Below are positions 50,052 through 58,860 of a DNA stretch of 64,000 nucleotides, piece by piece. Where the stretch lies: the NCBI GenBank assembly GCA_015490175.1, contig WFYJ01000009.1, forward strand, positions 1 through 64,000, written 5' to 3'. Positions within the stretch are counted from its first letter, which is position 1; each line of letters starts with the position of its first letter. Origin of the DNA: Saprospiraceae bacterium (lineage in GTDB: Bacteria; Bacteroidota; Bacteroidia; Chitinophagales; Saprospiraceae). A program made the position numbers and the translations under genes. Under the pieces are notes generated by a model, which saw nothing but the letters and a program-made list of their open reading frames with translations, was not told the origin of the DNA and searched no databases.

Positions 50052-51080
50052 ATGGCAAGAGATCGGGCTATACCCTTGCTGGCGCCCGTGGTGCGTCGCT
50101 TGCCGGTGCGCATGTGGTGGCGTGCTGCCGACCGTCCGCTCGTGGCAGTGTTCTGGCATGCGGTGGGCCCCACAGCCGACCTGCCCCACGTACGGCATCT
50201 CTACGTGCCACCCACCCTTGAGCGATGGCGCGCCGATGTGGACTGGCTGCTCGACCACTTCGAGCCGCTGGCGCCCGACGAGGTGTGTGCGTGGGCGCAA
50301 GGCCGCAAGCGGCTGCGTCGTCCCGCCTGTTTTCTGTCGTTCGACGACGGCTTGCGACAGGTGCACGACATCGTCTGGCCCGAGCTCCATCGGCGGGGTG
50401 TGCCGTTCGCTGTCTTCCTCAACTCGGCTTTCGTGGACAATGCCGATCTTTTTTTTCGCTACAAGGCTTCGCTGCTCGTCGCGCGGTGGCAGCAAGCGCC
50501 GCCTCCGTCTGCGGTGCGGCAAGCCCTCCTTGCCATGCTGCCCGACCCCCTTCGCGCCATCCCTTTGCCGCAGACCTTTCTTTGTGCAGGCTTTCGCCAA
50601 AAAGCCATGCTCGACGAAGCGGCCCGACTCATGGGGGTGGACTTTGCCGATTTCCTGCAGCGCTATCGCCCTTACCTGAGCACGGCGCAGATCACTTCCA
50701 TGGCACGTGAGGGTGTCGTTTTTGGCGGGCACAGCCACGACCATCCCCTCTTTGCCGGGCTCGACGAGGCGGCCTGTCTCCGGCAGACGCGGCAGAGCAT
50801 GCAGTGGGTGAAAAGCCACCTGCCGGCGCAGTCGTGCTATCCGTTCGCCTTTCCGTTTAGCGACGACGGTGTGCCGGCTTCGTTTTTTGCGAAAGCGCAG
50901 GCCGACCGCCTGTTCGATTGCTCCTTCGGCACGGCCGGCCTGCGGTGCGAGCGGGTAGCGGGGCATGTGCAGCGGCATCCTGCCGAGAAGTGGGCTTTGC
51001 CGCTTGCCGCCCAGATACCTGCCGCCCTGACGTGGCAGACGATGCTGCGGCTCATCGGCCGAGGCTGCATCCGTCGCTGA
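50052..51080 (+). CDS. polysaccharide deacetylase (NodB homology) family protein
   Basis: The 342-residue protein carries the NodB metal site: FLSFDDGLR (Asp-Asp) at about residue 98 and GGHSHDHP (His-x-x-x-His) near residue 225. A conserved-looking YPFAFPF segment follows. The enzyme would de-N-acetylate a cell-surface sugar polymer. No signal peptide is obvious; a basic N-terminus (RRLPVRMWWR) precedes the domain. Element J ends 11 bp before the ATG, so its outer edge must lie in the promoter. CAGFRQKAM is encoded by a GGCTTTCGCCAAA variant. Confidence 0.85.
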   Translation: MARDRAIPLLAPVVRRLPVRMWWRAADRPLVAVFWHAVGPTADLPHVRHLYVPPTLERWRADVDWLLDHFEPLAPDEVCAWAQGRKRLRRPACFLSFDDGLRQVHDIVWPELHRRGVPFAVFLNSAFVDNADLFFRYKASLLVARWQQAPPPSAVRQALLAMLPDPLRAIPLPQTFLCAGFRQKAMLDEAARLMGVDFADFLQRYRPYLSTAQITSMAREGVVFGGHSHDHPLFAGLDEAACLRQTRQSMQWVKSHLPAQSCYPFAFPFSDDGVPASFFAKAQADRLFDCSFGTAGLRCERVAGHVQRHPAEKWALPLAAQIPAALTWQTMLRLIGRGCIRR

Positions 51081-51180
51081 GCAGCGGCTTGCCGAAATGG
51101 TGCAATCGGTCAAATCGGTACACTCGGCACACCAGTCGCGTCACACCGTCGCTCCTTCACTCAGTCACTCCTCTCCCCTT
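51081..51180. repeat. interspersed repeat fragment K
   Basis: It contains GGTGCAATCGGTCAAATCGG, the reverse of the ACCGATTTGACCGATTGCACC module of elements E and H, followed by a CACTCAGTCACTCCTCTCCC tract. The tract extends into the last codons of the convergent lgt gene. No termini are seen. Confidence 0.65.
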
Positions 51181-52322
51181 CTCCCAAGGTACAGCCAGAG
51201 CAGCCCGACGATGCCGGTGAGCACCAGCAGCACGGCGATGATCTGCGCCTGCGAGGGGTGCATGCCCAGCACGTCGTAGCGCTTGTTGACGCGGATGATT
51301 TCGATGAGGAAGCGCTCGATGCCGTTGAGGATAAGGTAGATGAAAAAGAGGGTGCCCGCCACCTTGAAACGCTTGCGCCAGGCCCACAGCAGGCCGCCGA
51401 TGGCCAGTGCGGCGATGGTCTCCCAGACAGGCGTGGGATAGACCGGTTGCGGCAGTTTGTGGCAGTAGCGCCAGGTGCAGCCCTCGATGGGGATGCCTTC
51501 GTTGTTGACGTTGTGCGGATAGTCGAACGACCACATCCAGTCGGGCAGGAACCACCATTCGGGCTGGGGGCCAGCCACGATGCCCCAGTCGCCGTCGCCG
51601 GCCAGCTGACAACCGATGCGGCCCACGCCGTAGGCAATCATCAGCGCGGGTGCGATGGCGTCGGCGAAGTGCCAGAACGGAATGTTGTGCTTGCGCAAAT
51701 ACCACACGACGCCGAGGAAGCCGCCCACCAGGCTGCCGTACATGGTAAGACCGGCGCCGGAGAAAAACTGGCCTGCGGGGTCGGCGAGGAAAGCAGGGAT
51801 GTCTTCGATGACGGTGAACACCTTCGAGCCGATCAGGCCGGTGATGGCTGCCACGATGGTGATGTCGCCGATGCGGTCGTGGGGCCAAACCTTGCGCTTG
51901 ACTACCTTGGGTTTGGGCAGCTTCTGCTTTTCCTTTTCCCACCAGCGCATGGCCGCAAAAGCGATCGCAGCGAGCAGGCCGATACCCCAGTTGCCTGCGA
52001 GCGAAAAGACCACTCTGGCGGCGTCGGCCTGCATCTCGGCCATGTGCGTGAACATGTACGGTATTTTCCAGCCCAGCACGAAGCCGAACAGCGCATTCGA
52101 CAGCAGCTCGCCGGGAGTGGCCGGCGCGCCGACGACCTCTTTCACGATTTCGGGTTGAAAGATGCCTTCCTCGGCCTTGCGCTTCAGCTCCAGATACAGC
52201 AGCCACGAGGCCGTCAGGATGGCGATGACGAGCATGAGGCCGAACGTCTTGAAGACAGCCAGCCAGTTGTCGGGCTGCGTGCCGAACAGCTCGTGAAACA
52301 GGTAGGAAAGGTCGGGATACAT
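51165..52322 (-). CDS. lgt: prolipoprotein diacylglyceryl transferase
   Basis: The 385-residue inner-membrane enzyme attaches diacylglycerol from phosphatidylglycerol to lipobox cysteines. The Lgt signature is clear: YGVGRIGCQLAGDGDWG, with the catalytic Arg in GRIGC. FFSGAGLTMYGSLVGGF and GIERFLIEIIRVN are further Lgt motifs. It is about 100 residues longer than E. coli Lgt, with an extra N-terminal/loop segment (about 30-130). The last residues (GRRGEE) come from the repeat tract of fragment K. Several lipoproteins in this window would be substrates. Confidence 0.95.
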   Translation of the reverse strand: MYPDLSYLFHELFGTQPDNWLAVFKTFGLMLVIAILTASWLLYLELKRKAEEGIFQPEIVKEVVGAPATPGELLSNALFGFVLGWKIPYMFTHMAEMQADAARVVFSLAGNWGIGLLAAIAFAAMRWWEKEKQKLPKPKVVKRKVWPHDRIGDITIVAAITGLIGSKVFTVIEDIPAFLADPAGQFFSGAGLTMYGSLVGGFLGVVWYLRKHNIPFWHFADAIAPALMIAYGVGRIGCQLAGDGDWGIVAGPQPEWWFLPDWMWSFDYPHNVNNEGIPIEGCTWRYCHKLPQPVYPTPVWETIAALAIGGLLWAWRKRFKVAGTLFFIYLILNGIERFLIEIIRVNKRYDVLGMHPSQAQIIAVLLVLTGIVGLLWLYLGRRGEE

Positions 52323-52472
52323 CGGTCGAGTGTTTTTTGCGAAAGCAGCGAGACGGCGAGTGCGCCCTGATGCGCGTGTTTTTGCGGCAGCAAAGTAACG
52401 CAATATGCCGATTAGGGATGTCGTGGCGTGCGGCGGGGCGTTTTTTGGCGAAAGCCCTCACGGCAATTGCCC

Positions 52473-52481
52473 TAACTTTGA
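52473..52481 (+). promoter_or_regulatory. -7 box TAACTTTGA of the enoyl-CoA hydratase gene
   Basis: A perfect TAnnTTTG box lies 39 bp before the ATG. A TTTGGCGAAAGCC variant of the palindromic motif lies at 52444-52456, close to where a -33 element would be. Confidence 0.7.
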
Positions 52482-52519
52482 GGCCGACCTGTGCATTGCC
52501 CTGATCAAAACGAATCTTC

Positions 52520-53299
52520 ATGGAAGAAAGCATCCTTTTCGAACGCGTGGGCCGGGTGGCCCGCATCACGCTCAACCGGCCGCGCGTGTACAACGCCTTC
52601 AATCGCCCCATGGCGCTCGAGCTGCAGCGCCGCCTCGACGAGTGCGCTGCCGCCCCCGAGATCCGTGCCGTCTATCTGACGGGGGCGGGCAAGGCTTTCT
52701 GCGCCGGCCAGGACCTGCAGGAGGTGGTGGACCCCAACGGCCCCGACCTGACCAAAATCCTCGAAGAGCACTACAACCCCATCGTGTTGCGGCTGCGGCA
52801 ACTCCCCAAGCCCGTGGTGGCGGCCGTCAATGGCGTGGCTGCCGGCGCCGGCGCCAACATCGCGCTGGCATGCGACGTGGTGGTGGCTGCCGAGTCGGCG
52901 TCCTTCCTCCAGGCATTCAGCAAGATCGGCCTCATTCCCGACAGCGGCGGCACCTGGACGCTGCCCCGCCTGGTGGGCTGGCAACGCGCCTCGGCCCTCA
53001 TGATGCTGGGCGAGCGGGTGAGTGCCCGCGATGCCCTGCAGATGGGCATGCTCTACAAGGTGTACGACGACGAGGCTTTTGCCGAGGCCTCGTGGCAGTT
53101 GGCCGTCACGCTTTCGCAAATGCCGACGCGCGCCCTGGCCTGGACCAAGGAGCTGCTCAACGCTTCGGCCAACCAGACGCTCGAAGCCCAATTGCACATG
53201 GAGCAGGAGCTGCAGACGGCTGCCGGCCAGACCCGCGATTACAAGGAAGGTGTGCAGGCTTTCCTCGAGAAACGCAAACCCGTCTTCAAGGGCGAATGA
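52520..53299 (+). CDS. enoyl-CoA hydratase/isomerase family protein, PaaG-like
   Basis: The 259-residue crotonase-fold enzyme has the oxyanion-hole motifs AGKAFCAGQDLQEV and NGVAAGAGANIALACD, and SFLQAFSKIGLIPDSGGTW, which is close to PaaG (ring-1,2-epoxyphenylacetyl-CoA isomerase). The two crotonase glutamates are not both present: Asp takes the second place in IPDSGG, as in PaaG-type isomerases. It is followed by meaB after 3 bp. No other phenylacetate genes are in the window, so general acyl-CoA metabolism is also possible. Confidence 0.9.
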   Translation: MEESILFERVGRVARITLNRPRVYNAFNRPMALELQRRLDECAAAPEIRAVYLTGAGKAFCAGQDLQEVVDPNGPDLTKILEEHYNPIVLRLRQLPKPVVAAVNGVAAGAGANIALACDVVVAAESASFLQAFSKIGLIPDSGGTWTLPRLVGWQRASALMMLGERVSARDALQMGMLYKVYDDEAFAEASWQLAVTLSQMPTRALAWTKELLNASANQTLEAQLHMEQELQTAAGQTRDYKEGVQAFLEKRKPVFKGE

Positions 53300-53302
53300 C
53301 CC

Positions 53303-54337
53303 ATGCCGAACGAACTCAACCCTCGCCTGCGCGACCGACTGCGGCGGCGGCCCCTGCCGTCGCGTGAGGAACTGGTGCGCGGCATCCTGAAAGGCGATCG
53401 CGTCGTGCTGGGGCAGGCCATCACCCTCGTCGAGAGCAGCCGCCCCGACCACCAGCAACTGGCCCTCGAGGTGGTGGAGGCCTGCCTGCCGCATGCCGGC
53501 AAGGCGCGTCGCCTCGGCATCACGGGGGTGCCGGGCGTGGGGAAGAGCACCTTCATCGAGGCGCTCGGCCAACATGTCATAGACAGGGGCCATCGCGTGG
53601 CGGTGCTGGCCATCGACCCTACGAGCAAGGTGAGTGGCGGCAGCATCCTCGGCGACAAGACGCGCATGGAAAAGCTGGCGGCCCGGCCCGAAGCGTTCAT
53701 CCGCCCCTCGCCGGCCGGCGAGCAGCTCGGGGGCGTGGCGGCGCGTACGCGCGAGGCCATTATCTTGTGCGAGGCGGCCGGATACGACCTGGTGCTGGTG
53801 GAGACGGTAGGCGTGGGACAGTCGGAGACGGCCGTCCATTCCATGGTCGACTGCTTCCTGCTGTTGCTGTTGCCGGGTGGGGGCGACGAGCTGCAGGGCA
53901 TCAAGCGGGGCATCGTCGAGATGGCCGACCTCATCGCCGTAAACAAGGCCGACGGCGAGCGGCTGCCCCTGGCCCGCGAAGCACAGCGCGCCTATCGCAA
54001 TGCACTGCGCCTCATGCCGCCCCATCCTGCCGGCTGGCAGCCCCGCGTGCTGCGCTGCTCAGCCCTCACCGGTGAAGGGATTGCCGAGGTGTGGGAGGCC
54101 GTGGAGGCCTTTTTTGCGCAAGCGCAGGCCTCGGGATACCTGCAGGAAAACAGGGCGCGACAGGCGCGCTACTGGCTGCATGAGAGCATTGACCAGCGGC
54201 TCAGGCAGTTGTTTCTGGGGCATCCCCGGGTGCAGGCACTGCTGCCCCGTTTCGAACGCGAAGTGGAGGCGGGCCGCATGTCGGCGCTGCGGGCGGCCAC
54301 CCTGCTCATGGAAGCGTTCGCGGAAAAAGAAGGATAG
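53303..54337 (+). CDS. meaB: methylmalonyl-CoA mutase-associated GTPase MeaB
   Basis: The 344-residue G3E-type GTPase protects and loads B12-dependent methylmalonyl-CoA mutase. Seen are the Walker A GVPGVGKST, the Mg-binding AIDPTSKVSGGSILGDK.. region, ETVGVGQSE (switch) and the base-specificity motif NKAD. The C-terminal dimerisation arm is present. The mutase genes are not next to it. It forms an apparent two-gene operon with the enoyl-CoA hydratase. Confidence 0.96.
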   Translation: MPNELNPRLRDRLRRRPLPSREELVRGILKGDRVVLGQAITLVESSRPDHQQLALEVVEACLPHAGKARRLGITGVPGVGKSTFIEALGQHVIDRGHRVAVLAIDPTSKVSGGSILGDKTRMEKLAARPEAFIRPSPAGEQLGGVAARTREAIILCEAAGYDLVLVETVGVGQSETAVHSMVDCFLLLLLPGGGDELQGIKRGIVEMADLIAVNKADGERLPLAREAQRAYRNALRLMPPHPAGWQPRVLRCSALTGEGIAEVWEAVEAFFAQAQASGYLQENRARQARYWLHESIDQRLRQLFLGHPRVQALLPRFEREVEAGRMSALRAATLLMEAFAEKEG

Positions 54338-54359
54338 TCTGCGTCGGGAGGATCAGGAA

Positions 54360-54375
54360 TTTGCCGAAAGGCAAA
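54360..54375. repeat. 16-bp palindrome TTTGCCGAAAGGCAAA (family copy)
   Basis: A full copy lies 22 bp past the meaB stop and overlaps the T-run of the terminator that serves the convergent DUF937 gene. Confidence 0.85.
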
Positions 54376-54401
54376 AAAATCCCTCGCCGCGGGGGCGAGG
54401 G
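54373..54401 (-). terminator. rho-independent terminator of the DUF937 gene
   Basis: On the minus strand CCCTCGCC and GGCGAGGG-type halves (54381-54401) form a GC-rich stem followed by ATTTTTTT (54373-54380). It lies 86 bp past the DUF937 stop. Confidence 0.8.
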
Positions 54402-54486
54402 AGGTGTGTGGCGCTTGGAGCCATCACAACTTGCGGAGTTTGTATTCTGAAAGCACAGCGCACGGGGCGCTGCCGTGTCCTCGTTT

Positions 54487-55122
54487 TTACTTCTTTCCGC
54501 CAAAAAGGTTGCCAAGAATGCGCATGCCCATGCCGGCGATGTCGTCTATGGCGCTGCCGTCGCCGTCTTGGTCGAGGAAGCGCGTGATCATGTCCATGGC
54601 CGGATTGCTGCCTTGCTGTTGTTGCACGGTGCCGGCAAGCATCTGCACAATGTCGTCGAGGCCGAAGCCCGCTTCGCGGCGCGTCTTGCCCAGGGCGCCC
54701 ATCACGACGGGGGCCAGCATTTCGAGCAGGGAAGACCCTTTTTCGGGCTCCAGGCCGCTCGTCTCGGCCACTACCTTGGCGATGGTTTCCTTGCGATCGC
54801 CCAGCAGGTGGCGCAGGATGCCTGCCCCATCGGTCATCTTCGGGTTGGCAGGCTGAAACTGCCCGCTGAAGTACTCCATGGCGTGGTCGAGCAGGCTGCC
54901 GTCGTGGTCGCGATCGATGGCCTGGAGGAGGCCATTGGCGTTTTCGGGGCGAGTGGCGTTCTTGGCGAGGCTCGTCACCAGTGCCGTAATGGCTGTCTGG
55001 GCGGCGGTGGCTGCCTTGTCCTTTTCCACTCCGCCGAGTTGTTGGCTGAGGGTTTCCACTACGGTGTCGTTTTGCAGCAGTTGTTGCTGCAGCAGCTCCA
55101 TGAGGTTGGTGCTTGTACTCAT
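54487..55122 (-). CDS. DUF937 domain-containing protein
   Basis: The 211-residue protein belongs to DUF937 (YidB-like helical repeats; NLMELLQQQLLQNDTVVETL at the start, LLEMLAPVVMGALGKTRRE in the middle). It has no signal peptide. Two acidic loops, DRDHDGSLLD and DQDGDGSAIDD, have the spacing of EF-hand calcium loops (DxDxDGxxxD). The family function is unknown. It is monocistronic, with its own terminator. Confidence 0.85.
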   Translation of the reverse strand: MSTSTNLMELLQQQLLQNDTVVETLSQQLGGVEKDKAATAAQTAITALVTSLAKNATRPENANGLLQAIDRDHDGSLLDHAMEYFSGQFQPANPKMTDGAGILRHLLGDRKETIAKVVAETSGLEPEKGSSLLEMLAPVVMGALGKTRREAGFGLDDIVQMLAGTVQQQQGSNPAMDMITRFLDQDGDGSAIDDIAGMGMRILGNLFGGKK

Positions 55123-55359
55123 GATTGAAAAATTTTACTCAACGCGATGCTCGGATCCCATGGCAAGTGGCACGTAGCACATGCCGGGCTGAGGACCGTA
55201 CTGAGTGATAGAGAAAAAATCCTGGTTGCAGAAATTGTGAATGGCCGGGTTGAGAAGATAGATGAGCGATATGTGGTAAAGATACACAATTCGCCTTGCT
55301 GATTTGCTTTTTTCGGCTGAAATGTTCATTCTTTGTGTCGCTTCATTGATACGTACGCC

Positions 55360-56562
55360 ATGCACCGTCGTCACATTTCGTCCATCCCCGCATCTCTTTG
55401 CCTTTCGGCAAAAACCACTGCTTTGCGTTGGTTTCGGAAGCAGGGCGACAGCCGCTTGCTGTTTCACAACTATCGCTATGCGGCCGAGCTCGTGGCGCTG
55501 ATCGAGCAGGTGGCCGATGCGGAAGGGCTGGATGAGGAGGGCCGTCATGCGGCGGTCATTGCCGGCTGGCTGGCTTTTACGGGCTATGCCACCGATTACG
55601 ACCAGCCGGCACGCGGTGCGCTCGAGGCGCTCGCCTTGCTCGAGCAGGAGCACGGCCGGCCGCTTCCCCTCGTGCGCCTCTGCCTGACGGCCAACGTGGC
55701 GGCGCTGCCGGCCAACGCACCGGCTGCTGCCGAGGTTTTTGCCGATGCCTGGCAGGCGCTCCACTATGCCAGCGACGACTTCAAGACCGTCGATGCGCTG
55801 CGCCATGCCGAATACGAATTGGTGAAGCGCACCTCAGTGGCGGCCCCCGCCTGGCGCTACCGGTTGTGGCAAGAGCTGATGGCCGTGCGCTGGTACACCG
55901 ACAGCGGACATCGCCTGTTCGGCGGAGCGCTGGCCCGACACATCCAGGCGCTCAAAGAGCGACTGGCACGCGACCGCCATCTGCCGCCCCCCACCGATGC
56001 GCCCGACCCGCTCTTTCAGGGCATCGAGCGCAACGTGCCCACCAGCGCCATACAGACCTGGCTGCGCAGCGCCTACCGCACCCAGATCAACCTCAGCGCT
56101 ATTGCCGACAACAAGGCGCACATCATGATCAGCGTCAATGCCATCCTCATCTCGATCATCATCTCCGTACTCAGCTATCGCAACATCACCGAGACCAATC
56201 CCATGATCCTGATGCCCGCGGTGATCTTTCTGGTCACGGGGCTGGTGTCGCTCACCTTTGCCATCCTGTCGGCGCGACCCAAGGTGACGCGCATGAAAGG
56301 CGAGCCCCCTCGCCCCGACCAGTTGAAGCGGCACCTCATCTTTTTTGGCAACTTTGCCTCACTGGAAGAGGAGGAGTTTGAAAGGATGATGGATCTGGTG
56401 ATGCGCAATGGAGAGCTGCTCTACGGCAATATGGTGCGCGATCTGTATCATCTGGGGCGCGTACTCGATACCAAATACCGCTTCCTCACCGTTTCGTACA
56501 ACGTATTCATGGTGGGCTTCATCCTGACGGTGCTCACCTTCCTCGTCGCTTTTTTTGCCTGA
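55360..56562 (+). CDS. Pycsar-effector-like membrane protein (PycTM/DUF5706) with degenerate HD domain
   Basis: The 400-residue protein has an N-terminal half with the layout of an HD-hydrolase domain (NYRYAAELVALIEQVADAEG, HAAVIAGWLAFTGYATDY). The HD pair is lost: LAFTGY stands where HDTGY is usual. The C-terminal half is the Pycsar-type module: INLSAIADNKAHIMISVNA, two adjacent transmembrane helices (about 248-300) and a third at the end (FMVGFILTVLTFLVAFF). In defence systems such modules respond to cCMP/cUMP and damage the membrane. No pyrimidine cyclase gene is next to it. A TTG at 55333 is an alternative start. Confidence 0.75.
   Translation: MHRRHISSIPASLCLSAKTTALRWFRKQGDSRLLFHNYRYAAELVALIEQVADAEGLDEEGRHAAVIAGWLAFTGYATDYDQPARGALEALALLEQEHGRPLPLVRLCLTANVAALPANAPAAAEVFADAWQALHYASDDFKTVDALRHAEYELVKRTSVAAPAWRYRLWQELMAVRWYTDSGHRLFGGALARHIQALKERLARDRHLPPPTDAPDPLFQGIERNVPTSAIQTWLRSAYRTQINLSAIADNKAHIMISVNAILISIIISVLSYRNITETNPMILMPAVIFLVTGLVSLTFAILSARPKVTRMKGEPPRPDQLKRHLIFFGNFASLEEEEFERMMDLVMRNGELLYGNMVRDLYHLGRVLDTKYRFLTVSYNVFMVGFILTVLTFLVAFFA
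55397..55412. repeat. 16-bp palindrome TTTGCCTTTCGGCAAA (family copy)
   Basis: A full copy lies inside the N-terminal codons of the Pycsar-like gene and encodes LCLSAK. Confidence 0.85.
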
Positions 56563-56622
56563 GGCTGCCCGCACCCTTCCATTACACCCGTATCGGACCC
56601 AAGCGCAAAAAACCCGATTGCC

Positions 56623-58059
56623 ATGAACCTGTCCGCACCACTCGTTCTTGCCGCTTCGCTCTGTCTCGTGGCGGCGGCGCCGGCACAGAAGCCCGATCCG
56701 GAAGCCTATGTGCAGCGATACAAAGACATCGCCATCGCCGAGATGATCCGCACGGGCATTCCCGCCAGCATCAAGCTGGCACAGGGCATACTCGAGTCGG
56801 CTTCGGGGACCAGCTACCTGGCCGTACATGCCAACAACCACTTCGGCATCAAGTGCCACAACGACTGGAAAGGCAGGAAGGTGTGGCGCAAAGACGACGA
56901 CTATCGCAACGGCAAGCCGGTCAAATCGTGCTTTCGGGCCTACAAAACTGCCGAGGAATCATTCGTGGCCCATTCCGAGTTTTTGCGCGACCCGAAAAAG
57001 AAGAAGCGCTACGGCTTCCTCTTCGAGCTCGACCCTACCGACTACAAAGCCTGGGCAAAGGGCCTGAAGCGGGCGGGCTACGCCACCGCGCCCGACTACG
57101 ACAAGAAACTCATTCGCATCATCGAAACCTACAACCTGCACCAGTACGATCTGCTGGCCCTGCAAGACGAGGTGGTCATCACGCCGCATCCGCCGGTGCC
57201 CGAGCTGCCCTTCGAAGAGGGAGCGTTGCCCTATCCCACATTCCCTTCGCTCCACCAGGTCATCGTCAACAACGACGCCAGGCTGGTGCTGGCCCGGGCT
57301 GGCGAGACGCCTGCCTATATCGCCGAGCGCGTGCGCGTGCCCGTACATCGGCTGCTCAAGTACAACGAACACCTGACCGATCCCTATCAGGAGCTCGAGG
57401 CAGGTACGCCGGTATACATCCAGCCCAAGCGCAATTTCTGGCGGGGCCACCGCAAGTGGCATTACGTCAAGGCCGGCGAGACGATGATCTATATCTCCAA
57501 CCTCTACGGCGTCAAACTCTCCAAACTGTACTGGCGCAACCGCATGCCCGAGGGCAGCGAGCCTGCAGTGGGTGAGCGCATCATCCTGCGCGGGCGCGTC
57601 AAGCCCGGCGAGGCGCCCCGCTTGCGCGCCACCGACACCTTGCCCCTGCCCGGCGAAGACGACTTCTTCGACGATACCGACGTCGTGACCCCCGACAATC
57701 CCGAGCCACAGCCCCCCACGACGCCCTCCACGGATGAGGAGCCCGAAGAGCCCGTTTTCCCCGAAGACCCCTTTGGCGGCAGCGCACCGCCCGCCACGGA
57801 GCCGTCGTCGCCCCCTTCGCCACAACCACCGCCCCAGCCGCCCGTGGCCCAGCCCGAGCCCGAGCCAACAGTGACGCCCCCTTCGCCACAGCCCGAGCCG
57901 CCGGTGACCACACCGCCGATTTACTACACGGTCGTCAGGGGCGATACGCTCTACAGCATCGCGCGGCGCCATCAGACGACGGTCGAGGAAATCAAGCGCC
58001 TCAACGGCCTCGACTCCAACCTCATCAAGCCCGGGCAGCGCCTGCGCATCCGCGAGTGA
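56623..58059 (+). CDS. secreted glucosaminidase with LysM repeats
   Basis: The 478-residue exported enzyme has a signal peptide (VLAASLCLVAAAPAQ) and a GH73-type glucosaminidase domain (about 25-170). The catalytic Glu is in KLAQGILESASGTSYLA, with NNHFGIKCHNDWKGRK and CFRAYKTAEESFVAHSEFL also seen. LysM-like repeats follow at about 215-265 and 280-325. A 90-residue Pro/Glu-rich linker precedes a final canonical LysM (YYTVVRGDTLYSIARRH... GLDSNLIKPGQRLRI). It cleaves or remodels peptidoglycan. A paralogous catalytic domain lies at 60844. Confidence 0.93.
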   Translation: MNLSAPLVLAASLCLVAAAPAQKPDPEAYVQRYKDIAIAEMIRTGIPASIKLAQGILESASGTSYLAVHANNHFGIKCHNDWKGRKVWRKDDDYRNGKPVKSCFRAYKTAEESFVAHSEFLRDPKKKKRYGFLFELDPTDYKAWAKGLKRAGYATAPDYDKKLIRIIETYNLHQYDLLALQDEVVITPHPPVPELPFEEGALPYPTFPSLHQVIVNNDARLVLARAGETPAYIAERVRVPVHRLLKYNEHLTDPYQELEAGTPVYIQPKRNFWRGHRKWHYVKAGETMIYISNLYGVKLSKLYWRNRMPEGSEPAVGERIILRGRVKPGEAPRLRATDTLPLPGEDDFFDDTDVVTPDNPEPQPPTTPSTDEEPEEPVFPEDPFGGSAPPATEPSSPPSPQPPPQPPVAQPEPEPTVTPPSPQPEPPVTTPPIYYTVVRGDTLYSIARRHQTTVEEIKRLNGLDSNLIKPGQRLRIRE

Positions 58060-58125
58060 AGAGCGGCAGAAACGCCTCTTTGTGCTACCTTGGCACTCCT
58101 GACCACACCAAATGCAGACAAGACC

Positions 58126-58860
58126 ATGGTACGCAGCCTGTTGACTGTCCTCTTGATGATCAGCCTTTCGGCAAACGTGGCCGCGCAGGGGGGCTTTGCC
58201 TTTGGCTTCAAAGGCGGACTCACCCTCGGCATACAGAACTGGAACAGCATCGAGCAGGATCCGCTGTTCAAATACCACGGCATCGCCTACATCGAAACGC
58301 TCGACGAGCAATCGGAACAGTTTGCCGTGTTCGTGCAGGCAGGCTGGCACGTCAAGGGCAGTGCCATCCGCAACCGCAACTTCATCAACCCCCTCAATGG
58401 CAATGTGTATCGCCCGCCGGCACGCGAGTTTCTGTTCAACAACATCTCGCTCACCTTCGGTGGCAAACGCAAGTACGAATACGGCGCCGGCCGCTTCTAC
58501 TACCTGCTCGGCGTCCGCGGCGACTACACCGTCAGCACCAACCTCGACGAGTACCAGCAATTCAACGAGGCCAATCCCGCCTATTCCATCTATCCGTGGC
58601 CCTTCTTCGTCAATCGGTTCAACTACGGCGTCACGGTGGGCGGCGGCATTGAGATGCCCTTCGGCGAGCTGGCAGGCGGCCTGATCGAGCTGACCGTCAA
58701 TCCCGACTTTTCGTACCAATACCGGCAGCCCGCCATCCCCAACGTGCAGAACCCCTACACCGGCCAGACGACCACCATCCCCGAACGCCTCATCCGCAAT
58801 ATCACCTTCGAGCTGACGCTGGGGCTGCGTTTCCTGCGCAAGGTGATCTACGTCGATTGA
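58126..58860 (+). CDS. PorT-like outer-membrane beta-barrel protein
   Basis: The 244-residue protein has a signal peptide (LLTVLLMISLSANVAAQ) and a beta-barrel of the PorT/OMP_b-brl family (GFAFGFKGGLTLGIQNW, FVQAGWHVKGSAI, FYYLLGVRGDYTVSTN, ITFELTLGLRFL). PorT itself is a T9SS component in P. gingivalis, but many paralogues are unassigned. The SLSAN of the signal peptide is encoded by a copy of the recurrent palindrome. The 3' end overlaps the convergent rsmA gene by 13 bp. Confidence 0.8.
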   Translation: MVRSLLTVLLMISLSANVAAQGGFAFGFKGGLTLGIQNWNSIEQDPLFKYHGIAYIETLDEQSEQFAVFVQAGWHVKGSAIRNRNFINPLNGNVYRPPAREFLFNNISLTFGGKRKYEYGAGRFYYLLGVRGDYTVSTNLDEYQQFNEANPAYSIYPWPFFVNRFNYGVTVGGGIEMPFGELAGGLIELTVNPDFSYQYRQPAIPNVQNPYTGQTTTIPERLIRNITFELTLGLRFLRKVIYVD

